A program made the translations under genes and the position numbers. From the NCBI GenBank assembly GCA_951799425.1, contig OX637391.1, forward strand, positions 53,667,069 through 53,731,068: 64,000 bases of DNA. The letters run 5' to 3'. The DNA comes from Ilex aquifolium (lineage: Eukaryota > Streptophyta > Magnoliopsida > Aquifoliales > Aquifoliaceae). How positions within the stretch are numbered: position 1 is the stretch's first letter; each line of letters begins with the position of its first letter. The notes under the pieces are model-generated. The model did no database searches, was not told where the DNA came from, and saw nothing but the letters and a program-made list of their open reading frames with translations. This document shows, piece by piece, positions 11,632-23,368 of the stretch.

Positions 11632-12414
11632 TGACGAGTCCAAAATTGACTGGGCCGAGCCCAATTTATGCGGACCAAGAAAGCCCAAAGGAAATCCAGT
11701 GCGGAGTTGAATAGTCCAGATTACGAAGGGCATAAAAGGAAATCAAAATTACGGCCGCAAATCAATACGAAGTCAAAAGAACCCAAGCCCAGGGACCAAG
11801 GGGCCCACCCACTTGGCGCCGCCCATGTGGGCGCCTGCCTAGCCCTCTGGTCTCCTCCTCCTCCTTTGTCTCCTGACTCCAATGAAGGCCCACTCCGACT
11901 CAAGCCTAGCCCACTCCAACTCAAGCCTAGTCCAGCTCAGGACCCTCCCCGACGGAATAGGAGCACGAGGGAGAAAGTATCGGAATACACACGGAGATCT
12001 AGTCATACCATAATTATGCTTGCCAAAGTGGTGGAGTCCTACCTTAATTGTACTTACCTAAATAGTAGTGATCGCCTCAACTCACCGCCTTACTAAGCCT
12101 ATATAATGTAAGCCCTCTCCACATAGAGGGCATAATCTACACACACCACATCTCCAATACCTCTACACATTGCTCTCCCTCTCTCTCAAAGCACTATAAC
12201 TCTCCGACGACTCTTATTCATCAATAAAGAATACCAGGCCACCGCTGCTGTTCCCAAAAGTGGAGTAGGTCATCCGAGACCGAACCATTATAATTCCCTG
12301 TGTTGATATGTTGTTTACTGTTTTAGTTCCTTGATTGCCATTGATTACTCATTAATTGTATCATTACTCATACTTGACTGTTGATCTTGCCAAAGACAAT
12401 TTTGTGCATCATCA
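11632..12414 (+). repeat. Tat 5' LTR, copy 1 (outermost)
   Basis: 783 bp, TGACGAGTCC to CATCATCA. A TATA box TATATAA lies at 12100-12106 and AATAAA at 12223-12228, so R begins about 12130. The tail (GTAGGTCATCCGAGACCGAAC ... TTTTGTGCATCATCA) is shared in diverged form with the solo LTRs at 48313 and 50319. Confidence 0.9.
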
Positions 12415-12524
12415 GGAATTACATTAAGGGATGATTTTAGGAGATTAGGAATTACAACGGTTTTCATCAAGCAATCACCCTACTCCGATCTCACTTCCAC
12501 CCATTCCTCCATCCTTATGCTAAC

Positions 12525-13307
12525 TGACAAGTCCAAAATTGACTGGGCCGAGCCCAATTTATGCGGACCAAGAAAGCCCAAAGGAAATCCAGTGCGGAGT
12601 TGAATAGTCCAGATTACGAAGGGCATAAAAGGAAATCAAAATTACGGCCGCAAATCAATACGGAGTCAAAAGAACCCAAGCCCAGGGACCAAGGGGCCCA
12701 CCCACTTGGCGCCGCCCATGTGGGCGCCTGCCTAGCCCTCTGGTCTCCTCCTCCTCCTTTGTCTCCTGACTCCAATGAAGGCCCACTCCGACTCAAGCGT
12801 AGCCCACTCCAACTCAAGCCTAGTCCACCTCAGGACCCTCCCCGACGGAATAGGAGCACGAGGGAGAAAGTATCGGAATACACACGGAGATCTAGTCATA
12901 CCATAATTATGCTTGCCAAAGTGGTGGAGTCCTACCTTAATTGTACTTACCTAAATAGTAGTGATCGCCTCAACTCACCGCCTTACTAAGCCTATATAAT
13001 GTAAGCCCTCTCCACATAGAGGGCATAATCTACACACACCACATCTCCAATACCTCTACACATTGCTCTCCCTCTCTCTCAAAGCACTATAACTCTCCGA
13101 CGACTCTTATTCATCAATAAAGAATACCAGGCCACCGCTGCTGTTCCCAAAAGTGGAGTAGGTCATCCGAGACCGAACCATTATAATTCCCTGTGTTGAT
13201 ATGTTGTTTACTGTTTTAGTTCCTTGATTGCCATTGATTACTCATTAATTGTATCATTACTCATACTTGACTGTTGATCTTGCCAAAGACAATTTTGTGC
13301 ATCATCA
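12525..13307 (+). repeat. Tat 5' LTR, copy 2
   Basis: Starts TGACAAGTCC. It differs from copy 1 at a few positions, for example the first bases (TGACAAG for TGACGAG) and AATACGGAGTC for AATACGAAGTC. Confidence 0.9.
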
Positions 13308-13417
13308 GGAATTACATTAAGGGATGATTTTAGGAGATTAGGAATTACAACGGTTTTCATCAAGCAATCACCCTACTCCGATCTCACTTCCACCCATTCC
13401 TCCATCCTTATGCTAAC

Positions 13418-14200
13418 TGACAAGTCCAAAATTGACTGGGCCGAGCCCAATTTATGCGGACCAAGAAAGCCCAAAGGAAATCCAGTGCGGAGTTGAATAG
13501 TCCAGATTACGAAGGGCATAAAAGGAAATCAAAATTACGGCCGCAAATCAATACGGAGTCAAAAGAACCCAAGCCCAGGGACCAAGGGGCCCACCCACTT
13601 GGCGCCGCCCATGTGGGCGCCTGCCTAGCCCTCTGGTCTCCTCCTCCTCCTTTGTCTCCTGACTCCAATGAAGGCCCACTCCGACTCAAGCCTAGCCCAC
13701 TCCAACTCAAGCCTAGTCCAGCTCAGGACCCTCCCTGACGGAATAGGAGCACGAGGGAGAAAGTATCGGAATACACACGGAGATCTAGTCATACCATAAT
13801 TATGCTTGCCAAAGTGATGGAGTCCTACCTTAATTGTACTTACCTAAATAGTAGTGATCGCCTCAACTCACCGCCTAACTAAGCCTATATAATGTAAGCC
13901 CTCTCCACATAGAGGGCATAATCTACACACACCACATCTCCAATACCTCTACACATTGCTCTCCCTCTCTCTCAAAGCACTATAACTCTCCGACGACTCT
14001 TATTCATCAATAAAGAATACCAGGCCACCGCTGCTGTTCCCAAAAGTGGAGTAGGTCATCCGAGACCGAACCACTATAATTCCCTGTGTTGATATGTTGT
14101 TTACTGTTTTAGTTCCTTGATTGCCATTGATTACTCATTAATTGTATCATTACTCATACTTGACTGTTGATCTTGCCAAAGACAATTTTGTGCATCATCA
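13418..14200 (+). repeat. Tat 5' LTR, copy 3 (adjoins the primer-binding site)
   Basis: Starts TGACAAGTCC and ends at the primer-binding site, so this is the functional 5' LTR position. Private differences include CCTCCCTGACGG and AAAGTGATGGAG. Confidence 0.9.
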
Positions 14201-14204
14201 GTTT

Positions 14205-14220
14205 TGGCGCCGTCTGTGGG
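14205..14220 (+). other. Gypsy primer-binding site
   Basis: TGGCGCCGTCTGTGGG starts four bases after the LTR end. This text is the usual primer site of Tat elements; its first nine bases match the complement of a tRNA-Asp 3' end, but I do not claim the exact tRNA. Confidence 0.75.
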
Positions 14221-14261
14221 AACGACAAAGTTTCTATTACTATACTTCTTTACTCATTGAA

Positions 14262-17200
14262 TCCATGATAATTACAACGAGATCAAAGTCTCAACAACCC
14301 GGGGACAATAACCCGGCTCATCGGGAGGAGGCTCCACCTCCCCCCGCACCTTCGGGACCTTCTGCCACGGCGACTCTCGCCGTCGGACAGCAGCAACAAC
14401 TCTTGCAGACCATGCAGTTGTTGGTGGAACAGAACCAGCAGATCATCCAACTGATACTCACCCAAGGGGGCGTCGCCCCTCACCCTGCAGAAGGAGTACC
14501 ACTCCCTCCAACGGTAGGGGACCCGCAACCCCTTCCTTCTGGGCATTAGGTAGCTCCCCACTAGGAGGGCCCTCGCCAGAATGCCCCAAGGCGCACCTCG
14601 CCCAGCAGTCCCGCCTCAGCGAGCAGGGAGTTCACGTGTACCCCCTCCACACGTACCTGCGCAGAAGCACGAAGACGGAGAAAGCCAATATGGAGACCAT
14701 GAAAGCTAGTACCACCATCCGGCTGAGGAAATCCCCAATCATTTGGATGAAAAGATTAAGAAGGTGCAAAACCAACTTGGCGATGCACTCAACGCCATTA
14801 AAGCACAGGCGCCTTAAACCATGGATTACCTGGTAAGACGCACTGATACTCCTTTTATCACTGATATTGTCAATTATCCTTTGCCTTCAAAATTCAAGAT
14901 GCCCAACATCGAGATTTTCGATGGCACCAAAGACCACCTTGACCACCTCGACACGTATAAATCCCTCATGCAACTTCACAACGTGCCTGAGGAGATTATG
15001 TGCAGAGCCTTCCCGACCACCCTAAAGGGATCTGCTCGCCAGTGGTTCTCCAAACTCAGGCCCTCCTCTATCCGCTCCTTCGCAGAGCTTAACAGAGCAT
15101 TCGTCTCCCACTTCATTGGAGGGCGACGACATCAGAAACCAGTGACCCACCTGCTCACCATCAAGTAGGATAGGGATGAAAGCCTCAGAGACTACCTTGT
15201 CCATTTCAATGAAGAGATTCTCTAGGTGGAGGAGCCAGATGACAAGGTAGCTTTAACCGCCTTTATCGCTGGCCTCCGCACTTCCAGCTTCATGTTCTCA
15301 GTCCTCAAGAAACCACCCTCTAGCATGCCCGAACTGTTGTCCAGGGCACAGAAGTACATGAACACCGAGGACGTCACCAAGGCCCGCCGAGGTGAGTCCT
15401 CCCGAAGAGGGGAGAAGAGGAAGGAAACCCGTGAAGACAGAAGGGAGACTGAGAACAAGAGGAAGAAAATCGACAGAGTGTCTGTGAAGGACCGTCTTGG
15501 TCCACTACCTCCGAGAGACCGACAACCTTTCACACCGCTCAATGCCTCAGTAGAGCACATCCTGTTCCAGATACAGGATGACCCGCCGTCCGTTGGCCCC
15601 GAAAAATGAAGTCCGACCCTAAGCGCCGGAATCTCAACAAGTACTGTCGCTTCCACCGCGACCATGACCATGACACAGATGACTGCTTCCAGTTGAAGAA
15701 ACAGATTGAAGAACTTATTCAGCGAGGCCAGCTAAGGCAATATGTTGCTGGTCGAGGAACAGCTCCATCACACGAGGAGCGCGAGCGCCAACAGCCCCTC
15801 GGTGAGATTTAGACCATCACAGAGGGGTTGGGAGGAGGAGGTGACTCCAACTCCGCCAGGAAGGCGCACGTCAGGAAAGCCAGACAGGCGGAGTCACATG
15901 ACTCTCGCCCAATGAAGACACCCCGACATGGGGAAGAGGAAGTCATCACTTTCTCAGACAGAGACCTTGAAGGGATCCAAGCTCCGCATGATGACCCTCT
16001 AGTCCTAACCTTGATGGTGGCCAACTACCAAGTAAGGAGAGTCCTTGTTGATAGTGGCAGCTCCGCCGACATCCTGTTTGCCACAGCCTACGACAGCCTT
16101 CACCTTGGCAGAGAGAGACTACAACCAGTCAGGACTCCTTTGGTTGGCTTCTCAGGAGAGAGAGTCCAGCCCTTGGGGTCTATCACCCTGCCTGTCATAG
16201 CAGGGACTGCTCCAAGGAGTGCTACTATCATGGTAAATTTCCTTGTACTTGATTGCCCTTCTGCATATAATATAATTCTTGGACGCCCTGCCCTCAATGC
16301 TCTAAGGGCAGTGCTATCGACATACCACATTCTCCTCCGTTTCCCAACCTCTAGTGGGATTGGGGAGATAAGAGGAGATTAGGTCTCAGCCAGAGAGTGT
16401 TATGTGGCCTCGATGAGGGCTAAAAGACCACAAGAGACTCTTCAAGTCGAAATCCTCGACCCCAGAGATGACAGCACCGTGGAAAGAGGTGAACCAGCAG
16501 AGGAACTCCGCCCAGTAGTACTAGATCACAGCCTTCCAGAAAGGAAGGTCTACCTAGGCTCCTCACTCTCCCAGGAGCGGGCATCCGCCTTGGTAGACTT
16601 TCTCAGGTGAAACACAGATGTCTTCGTCTGGTCCCACGAAGACTTGGAGGGCATCGACCCCGAAGTGGCCTCCCACCGACTCAATGTTGATCCCAGACAC
16701 AAGCCAGTCCGCCAGAAGCTGAGGAGTGTAAGTATTGAAAGAGGGCAGGCTATGGAGGAGGAAGTAGATAAGCTGCTGACGAACAGATCAGTAAGGGAGG
16801 TAGCCTACCCCGACTGGCTGTCCAACGTGGTGATGGTAACAAAGACCAATGGGAAGTGGCGCCTCTGTTTGGACTTCACAGAGCTCAACAAAGCCTGCCC
16901 CAAAGATAGCTATCCACTCCCACGCATTGACCTCCTTATTCACGCCACTGCTGGACATGAACTCTTAAGTTTTCTGGACGCCTACTCTAGGTACAATCAA
17001 ATCAGTATGTTCCCTCCAGACCAGGAGAAAACCTCATTCATCACCCCGAGAGGTACTTACTGTTACAGGGTAATGCCTTTCGGGCTTAAGAATGCCGGAG
17101 CCATGTATCAGCGCCTTGTCAATAAAGTGTTTGAGGCCCAGATAGGAAAAACGATGGAGGTCTATGTAGATGACATGCTGGTGAAAAGTGCGGCAGCGGG

Positions 17201-19964
17201 TGATCATGTAGCCCACCTTCAGGAGACTTTCGACGTGCTAAAAACCTACAAGATGAAGTTGAACCCTGAAAAATGCGCCTTCGGCGTTAGCTCAGGGAAG
17301 TTCTTAGGCTTCATGGTCCACAAAAGGGGTATTGAAGCCAACCCCGATAAAATCAGAGCCGTCCTGGAGATGAGGTCCTCCGCTTCAATAAAGGAAGTTC
17401 AGCGCCTTAATGGGAGAATAGCGGCCCTCAACAGGTTCGTTTCTAAGTCCACAGATAAATGCCTACCCTTTTTTAAAATCCTTCGCAGGTTTTTCCAATG
17501 GAGCCCAGACGCGGAGGAGGCCTCCCAGAAGCTTAAGGCCTACCTCGCTAAACCACCACTTATCTCCCATACTGTACCAGGAGAGACTATTTACGTGTAC
17601 CTCTCCTCCTCACCCTCCGCCGTAAGCTCGGTCCTCATCAGAGAGGATGGAGGCATCCAGAAGCCCGTATATTACGTAAGCAGAGCCTACCGAGGAGCAG
17701 AGGTGAGGTATTCAGAGCTTGAAAAATTGGCTCTTGCCCTTGTCACTACAGCCAGGCGCTTACGTCACTACTTCCAGAGCCATACCATCGTGGTTGTCAC
17801 AGATCAACCACTCAAGAATATTTTGGGGAAGCCTGATGTCTCTGGGAGACTACTCAAGTGGGCTGTGGAGTTGAGTGAATTCGATGTGTAGTACCAGTCG
17901 AGGGCTGCCATCAAAGCACAAGCACTTGCAGACTTCATCGTCGAGTCCACTCCATCACATGAGTCTGAAGAGGGGGCACTAGGTGCCCCTACGCCCACTT
18001 GCACGGTGCACACTGACTCCACTGACTCCAGGAGACTAGTCCAAATGTACTTCACGAAAAAATCTATGCGCCAGAGGCGAAGCTGGACGCGACCCCACAG
18101 ACTGAGCAGCCTGGGGCGCCGCCCAACCTACCCAGGGCGCCGCCCACCTTGCAAAGGGCACTCCCCACCTTGCCTAAGGCGCCGCCCACCTCGCCTGGGG
18201 CGCCACCCACCTGGCTTGGGGCGCCGCCCAGCCTGTCTAAGACGTCGCATTCATTGCCCACCACATGCTGGAAGCTCTATGTTGATGGGTCCTCCACCAA
18301 CGAGGGTGGCGAAGCCGGACTAGTATTGATCAGTCCACAGGGCACTCCATTGAAATACGTTGTCTCCCTCCACTTTGCCACCTCAAATAATCAGGCTGAG
18401 TATGAGGCCCTCGTATCAGGCTTGAAGTTGGCATTGGAGATGGAGGTCCTCTACTTGACAGCCTACAGTGACTCTCAGCTCGTAGTCAACCAGGTGAGGG
18501 GGCACTTTGAAACAAAGGAGGAAAGGATGCAAGAGTACCTCTCAATGGTCCAGGCCCTTCTCACAAAGTTTGCTTACTTCGACATCCACCACGTGCCTCA
18601 AGAGGAGAACGCTATGGCGGACGCCCTCGCCAAGTTTGCCTCTGTTAATATTCTCATGGGCCCTGCACTAACAGGTCATCCGCCTAGTACCACCAAGACA
18701 GAAGAGAACAAGGTCCACTGCGTATCCTCGGAGCCCAACTGGATGACTCCTATCTGAGCTTACCTAGAGGAGGGTGCTCTCCTAGACAGCCCGGTAGAGG
18801 GCAGAAAGCTCAGGATGAGAGCATCCAGATATGTCATCCTACATGACACCCTCTACAAGAAAAGTCATTCTCTCCCACTGCTCCGCTGTCTCACCCCCGA
18901 GGAGGCTGACTACGCCATGAGGGAGATACATGAGGGAATATGCGGAAATCATTCAGGAGGACGTGCCTTGGCCCAAAAAGCAGTTAGGCAGGGATACTAT
19001 TGGCCCATCATGATCCGAGACACCCGAGATTTTGTCAGGAGATGCGACAAGTGCCAACATTTTGCGACTGTGCCCAGACAGCCACCCGAAGAGCTCACCA
19101 CCATCCAGAGCCCATGGTCTTTCTCCATGTGGGGGATCGACATCCAACGTCCCCTCCCTGTGAGTAGAGGCCAGTGCAAGTTTGTAGTCGTGACCATCGA
19201 CTATTTCACTAAATGGGCAAAGGCTGAAGACTTAGCCAGAATCACAGACCAAAAAATAAAGGACTTCATATGGAGGAGTCTAGTCTGTCGCTTCGGGATA
19301 CCACACGCCATCGTAAGTGACAACGCAAAGCAGTTTGATAACAAGCTCCTAAACAGTTTCTGTGCAGACCTGCAGATCAAACAGCCCCGCCCATCCACAG
19401 GCAAACGGGCAAACAGAGGTCACTGTCAGGACCATACTCCGTAACTTGAAAGCCAGACTGGAGACTGCAAAAGGGAAGTGGGTAGACGAACTCCCAGAAG
19501 CACTATGGGCATATCGGACCACACCAAGAAGTCCTACGGGTGAGACCCCTTTTTCTCTAACCTATGGAACAAAGGTAGTGATACTCATTGAAATCGGGGT
19601 ACACTCCCTTAGGATCCAGCATTATGACCCTACCAGTAATGAAGAAGACCTCCGCATCAACCTTGACTTGGTGGAGGAGGAGAGAGAGATAGCCATGCTC
19701 AGAAACGCAGAGTACAAGCGTCGCATGACCAAGTACTACAACTCGAGGGTGAAGCCTCGGTCCTTCTTACCCGGGGACCTTGTCCTAAAAAATGTCATCC
19801 TATCTACTAAAGACTCCCGAGAAGGAAAACTAGGACCCAACTGGGAAGGACCCTACACGGTCACGGACGTAGCAAGGCCGGGTACCTATAGAATCCGGAA
19901 TTTCGAAGAAAAGGTCCTGACCCATCCGTGGAATGCGGAGCACCTAAAGAAATACTATCAGTAG
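14262..19964 (+). pseudogene. Tat gag-pol, degenerate
   Basis: Visible in order: N-terminal gag with a Q/P-rich stretch (14262-14549); retrotransposon gag core (14821-15400, IEIFDGTKDHLDHLDTYK, ARQWFSKL); a histidine-rich knuckle [14 protein letters not shown] near 15645; aspartic protease VLVDSGSSADILF near 16044; reverse transcriptase 16700-17200 with YVDDM; Ty3-type RNase H to 17890; a Pro-rich linker (18105-18245); a second RNase H (WKLYVDGSSTNEGGEAGLVL, 18270-18650); integrase from about 18900 with its H-H-C-C finger, catalytic Asp in WGIDIQRP and IVSDNAKQF and Glu in GQTEVTVRTI. In-frame stops occur at 15166, 15223, 16380, 16608, 17889 and 18755, with frame changes near 14550-14820, 15605 and 19375. 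At least four stops are CAG to TAG and one TGG to TGA against the family sequence. The body reads cleanly otherwise. Confidence 0.92.
18105..18245 (+). repeat. GGGCGCCGCCCACCT minisatellite encoding the linker between the two RNase H domains
   Basis: About eight degenerate copies of a 15-24 bp unit built on GGCGCCGCCCACCTTGC. In the pol frame they read P-x-APPTLP-type repeats joining the Ty3 RNase H to the second RNase H. The same 15-mer recurs at 22500-22880 and in the LTRs. Confidence 0.8.
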
Positions 19965-20190
19965 CTGAGGGCAGTGAGTCATGAGTTTGTTACCACCATC
20001 TAGGATATTTTACCTTATTTGTTGATTTTTTATGTTAGTCGATTTCCTTCAAACATTTACTTTGAACAATGAAATAAAATTTTTCATATTTTCTCAAAAA
20101 AGGAGTTGTATTTCATTCAAATCCATGAACTTTTTACAAAAAGTGACACAAATCCTGCCAACGGAACAAAAAAGCAAAGGCGCCACACTC

Positions 20191-22926
20191 CTACCGACTC
20201 TCACTGCCTCCACTCACATAATCTTCATCATCACTCTCGGGGGCCTCATAAGGCTGAAAGATAGTAAAGTCATTATAAGGATATGCTACTGTGACCTTCC
20301 TCCTAAGCTCCTTATAGCCGTCAATGAAGACACCAGCCCTGCCTCTCTCAGCGGCATCCCTCTGAGCCTCTGCCTGGGTAGCCCTCTCAAGTGCTACACG
20401 GAGGTCAGCCTCAAGTTGAGCAGTCCTCTCATACGCCTGCCTCAACTCCTCAGCGGCATCCTCTCGTGCCTGCTGCTCGAGCCTCAGCTGTTTCACGGCA
20501 TCCTCTCGTGCCTACCGTGCTAGCTCCGCGACATCCTCTCGTGCCTGCCGCTCAATCCCAAGCTGCACCTCAGCAGCCTCACGTGTCTGCCTCTCCTTTA
20601 CTTGGCCACTGATAGCCTCCCCAATCTTCAGGGTGTTGTCAAATAAACAGGGCAAGACAGCGGCCACCTACAAACATTCAAAGGTAGAGGTCAGAGACTA
20701 AGTCAAAGAATATGCAGAAAAATCCAAGATACGAAGAAGGGATACAGGATATACCAATGCGAAGCCCTCCATAGTAGCGTTGACTACACTAGTTGGACCT
20801 CGAAAGGCAACCTCTTGAGCATCTGAGACACTCACAAAATCACAAAACCTCTCTTTAGCCAGAGCTACATCCCGCAGCATGGACACCGGGGCACCACCCG
20901 AAGCGGGGCGGCTCGGCGGGCTCTCAGTCCTGGCCGAAGATGGCGCCAGAACCTCAGCCTCGGCACTAGAGCTATCTCTCGAGGGCGAAGAGCCATCAAG
21001 AAAAGAAGAAGGAGGAGTATCGTCAACCTCGGCCTCCAGGGGACCAACCTGTCCAATGGACCCCGGCCGAGGAGAGCAGAGGGCATTAGTCCTCGCCCTA
21101 TTGGAAGGAGGAACAGGAGGAGGCGCCACCCTAGAAGAAAAGACTTCCACTTAGAGATCTATCAATGGATGAACCTGCAAACACAGTATAAGATAAAAGT
21201 CTACAACATCATGTTTTTAACAGAAGAAGTCACGTACCTCTTTTCCTTGGCTTGGAAGGAGCCATAGAAACACCTGCCGCCGACATAATCTCCGAAAAAT
21301 CCGTCGTTGGATTGCCACGAACCATCTCGAGCAATCTCTCTTGATCCATGGATAGAATCGGCGAAGCTGTAAAAAGACAGTGCACTATATAAGAAAGATA
21401 TACATGGTGATCAAGACAAAAGTTAAAGGTAAAACTCTCACCTAGCCTAGTCTTGGGGACTGTATCCCATCGAGTGGGAACCCTGTTGCGATTGGACTCA
21501 GAAGCCCACTCGCCTCCAGCAAAATGGAACCTCCTCTTCCACTTGTGATGATTGGATATAAATCCGGTGATAAACTTCCCCGATCTTGGGGCGAAGCAGT
21601 ACCACCTCCGGTGGGGCGCAAGATTCTCATGAAGGGCGTATACAGATAGAAACTCTTCAAACGGCGGGGGGACGGGGTCAGGATGCACCAACCGCCACAA
21701 GGCAAAGAATGCAGAAATCACCCTCCAACCGTTGGGAGCCAGTCTCCTCGAAACTAGTGACAAATGTTCAAGAACCCGACATATTGGCCCCGGGATAGGA
21801 AACCGTAAACCCTCCTCCAGCATGCCCTCGTAAACAATTATCTCGCCCAGGGAGTCACAACACGCAGTTTCGTCGGCCTCGGCACGACGACAAGTCACAC
21901 AGGGCGGGATGCGATATGAAAATACTATGGCAGCAATATCGTCCCCACGATTATACAAGCTGAGTATAGAAGCTACCTTGGAAGCCTTGTCTGTCTCAGC
22001 GCCCGGACCTCGGTTTGAGTCCTCAGCAGCCTCCCTCTCGACTGAATAAACATCCGTGAAAGGAAGTTCAAGCCATTGCTAAAGAAATTAATTGTGTGAA
22101 CAGGAGAGTGAAAAGAATAATGAAAAAGCATACCTCGAGAGCTCGTGTTGTCCAGATCACTGAGTGGCCGCTTCCCGGCACCACGAAGAAGAGACTGGAC
22201 CCCCGTCTGGGGTGCCTCCTAGTGCAACATGGGCGCCGCCTGAGGTGCCTGGACCGCCCCTTGCTTATGACGGGCGTCTCCTGTATCCTTTGAGGATCCC
22301 CTTGGCTCTTTTGGAGACCCTCTTTGTTGCTCTCCGACACCTTGAGTCACTCCCACTGCGCTGAAAGGATTGGCCGAAGGCTTTTTGCTTGTACCCAGCG
22401 GAGCACTAATAGTGCCGAATGGTTTCTCACCAGCTGCCAAGGCCACCCCAAAACCACCACGAGAAGATACACCCAAAAAATCGAAGCCCGAAGGGGAAAC
22501 ACCCATGCCCCTGGCGCCGCCCAAGGGGGCGCTGCCCAGGGCCTGGGCACTGTCCATGGGGACCTCTGGCACGCCTCCTCCTCCCCGTTCTTCACCAAGT
22601 CCATGAGCCTTGCTATCTGCATCGCGCCTAGCTTCACTCGAATCATGGGCACCGCCTGGAATGCCTCCTCCATGAGCGCCGACTGGACTGCCTCCATGGG
22701 CGCCGATTGGACTGCCTCCACGGGCGCCGCCCTCTTTGGGGCCACCTTGGGCGTCGCCCACCTTGCCTTCCTGGCCATGGGCGGCGCCCACCTTGCCTCC
22801 CTCACCTTGGGCGACGCCCACCTTGCCTCCCTAGCCATGGGCGCCGCCCACCTTGCCACCCTGGCCATGGGCGCCGCCTCCTTTGTACTCCTCGCCTTTA
22901 TGACTCTTTGAACCCCGAGTCTCCAT
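20191..22926 (-). pseudogene. Antisense gene of the Tat element (gypsy-type transposon domain plus coiled coil), degenerate
   Basis: Read on the minus strand from ATG at 22926 (METRGSKSHKGEE). The order is: Gly-rich repeats built on AHGQGGKVG (22880-22700); a low-complexity Gly/Pro region; a conserved block EGLRFPIPGPICRVLEHL ... NGWRVISAFFALWRLVHP (about 21820-21560), which resembles the Pfam domain named putative gypsy-type transposon; then a coiled coil (EQQAREDAAEELRQAYERTA) ending at 20191. GT-AG candidates are 22079-22133 (55 bp, very short, and the join is out of frame as it stands), 21367-21441 (75 bp, in frame) and a donor at about 21238. In-frame TAG stops occur at 22831 and 20512; neighbouring repeats carry CAG at the matching place. 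Antisense frames after pol are known in Tat elements; the function is unknown. Confidence 0.65.
22500..22880 (-). repeat. 30-bp minisatellite in the antisense gene
   Basis: Plus-strand unit is about GCCATGGGCGCCGCCCACC followed by TTGCCTCCCTG, repeated with variation from 22735 to 22880 and more loosely back to 22500. On the minus strand it encodes the AHGQ-GGKVG repeats of the antisense protein. Confidence 0.8.
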
Positions 22927-23004
22927 GATTTTTTGATTTGGGAAAAATGGAAGAAAGGAACAAGGGAGAAATGAGAGGAGTGGTGACGAACAGTAACTTG
23001 AAGA

Positions 23005-23200
23005 CCCTTTAAATAGGAGAAGACAAGCTTCTTGAAGAAGCCTTGACAAAGCTTCTAAGAGAAGCTTGGTAGGCAAGACTTCTTGAAGAAGCTTAATGGG
23101 TTAGCTTCTTGAGGAAGCTTGGAAGAACACCCTTGTGAAAGAAAAACCTCCAGAAATGAAGAGAGGATGGTATGAACAGTGACCTCTATTTATAAATGAA
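23005..23200 (-). promoter_or_regulatory. Promoter-like region of the antisense gene, with heat-shock-like palindromes
   Basis: Upstream of the antisense ATG on the minus strand there is a TATA-like TATTTAAAG (about 23007-23015), roughly 85 bp from the ATG, and a second, TATAAATAGAGG (about 23187-23198). Between them, 23025-23120 holds four AAGCTTCTTGAAGAAGCTT-type palindromes, each with a TTCnnGAA core or close variant, as in heat-shock elements. Promoter function is inference. Confidence 0.45.
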
Positions 23201-23368
23201 GAAGCAGTAAAAAAAAATAAAAAAATTCGACACCAGTAGATTCATCGGCTCCCGAAGACGAAGGAGTTCCGTGGGAAGCAAGGAAATGCCTATCCAAGTG
23301 AAGACAGAGTACATGCCCACAACCTTTTTCTCCCACAGAAGTCAGAAGCTTAGAGCATGAGGGGCAAA

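Larger units (their letters stand above)
11522..14200 (+). repeat. 893-bp tandem triplication: 109-bp flank plus 5' LTR, three times
   Basis: Each unit is about 109 bp of pre-insertion flank (ATTAAGGGATGATTTTAGG ... TTATGCTAAC) followed by a 783-bp LTR. LTRs start at 11632, 12525 and 13418, an exact 893-bp spacing. The copies differ by only a handful of substitutions. At both internal junctions the LTR end GTGCATCATCA is followed by GGAATTACATTAAGG, whereas the first copy has CATCATATATACATTAAGG; the extra GGAATTAC also occurs within the flank, which looks like templated filler at the join. Confidence 0.92.

Noticed and set aside
11668-13738. Repeated 94-142 aa frames (MRTKKAQRKSSAELN...) at 11668, 12561, 13454 and 23405
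   Set aside because: They lie wholly inside the four LTR copies, before the LTR's own TATA box, and look like chance frames in GC-rich U3.
22324-22928. Plus-strand frames of 65-195 aa in the Tat 3' region
   Set aside because: They are opposite-strand shadows of the antisense gene's GC-rich repeats.
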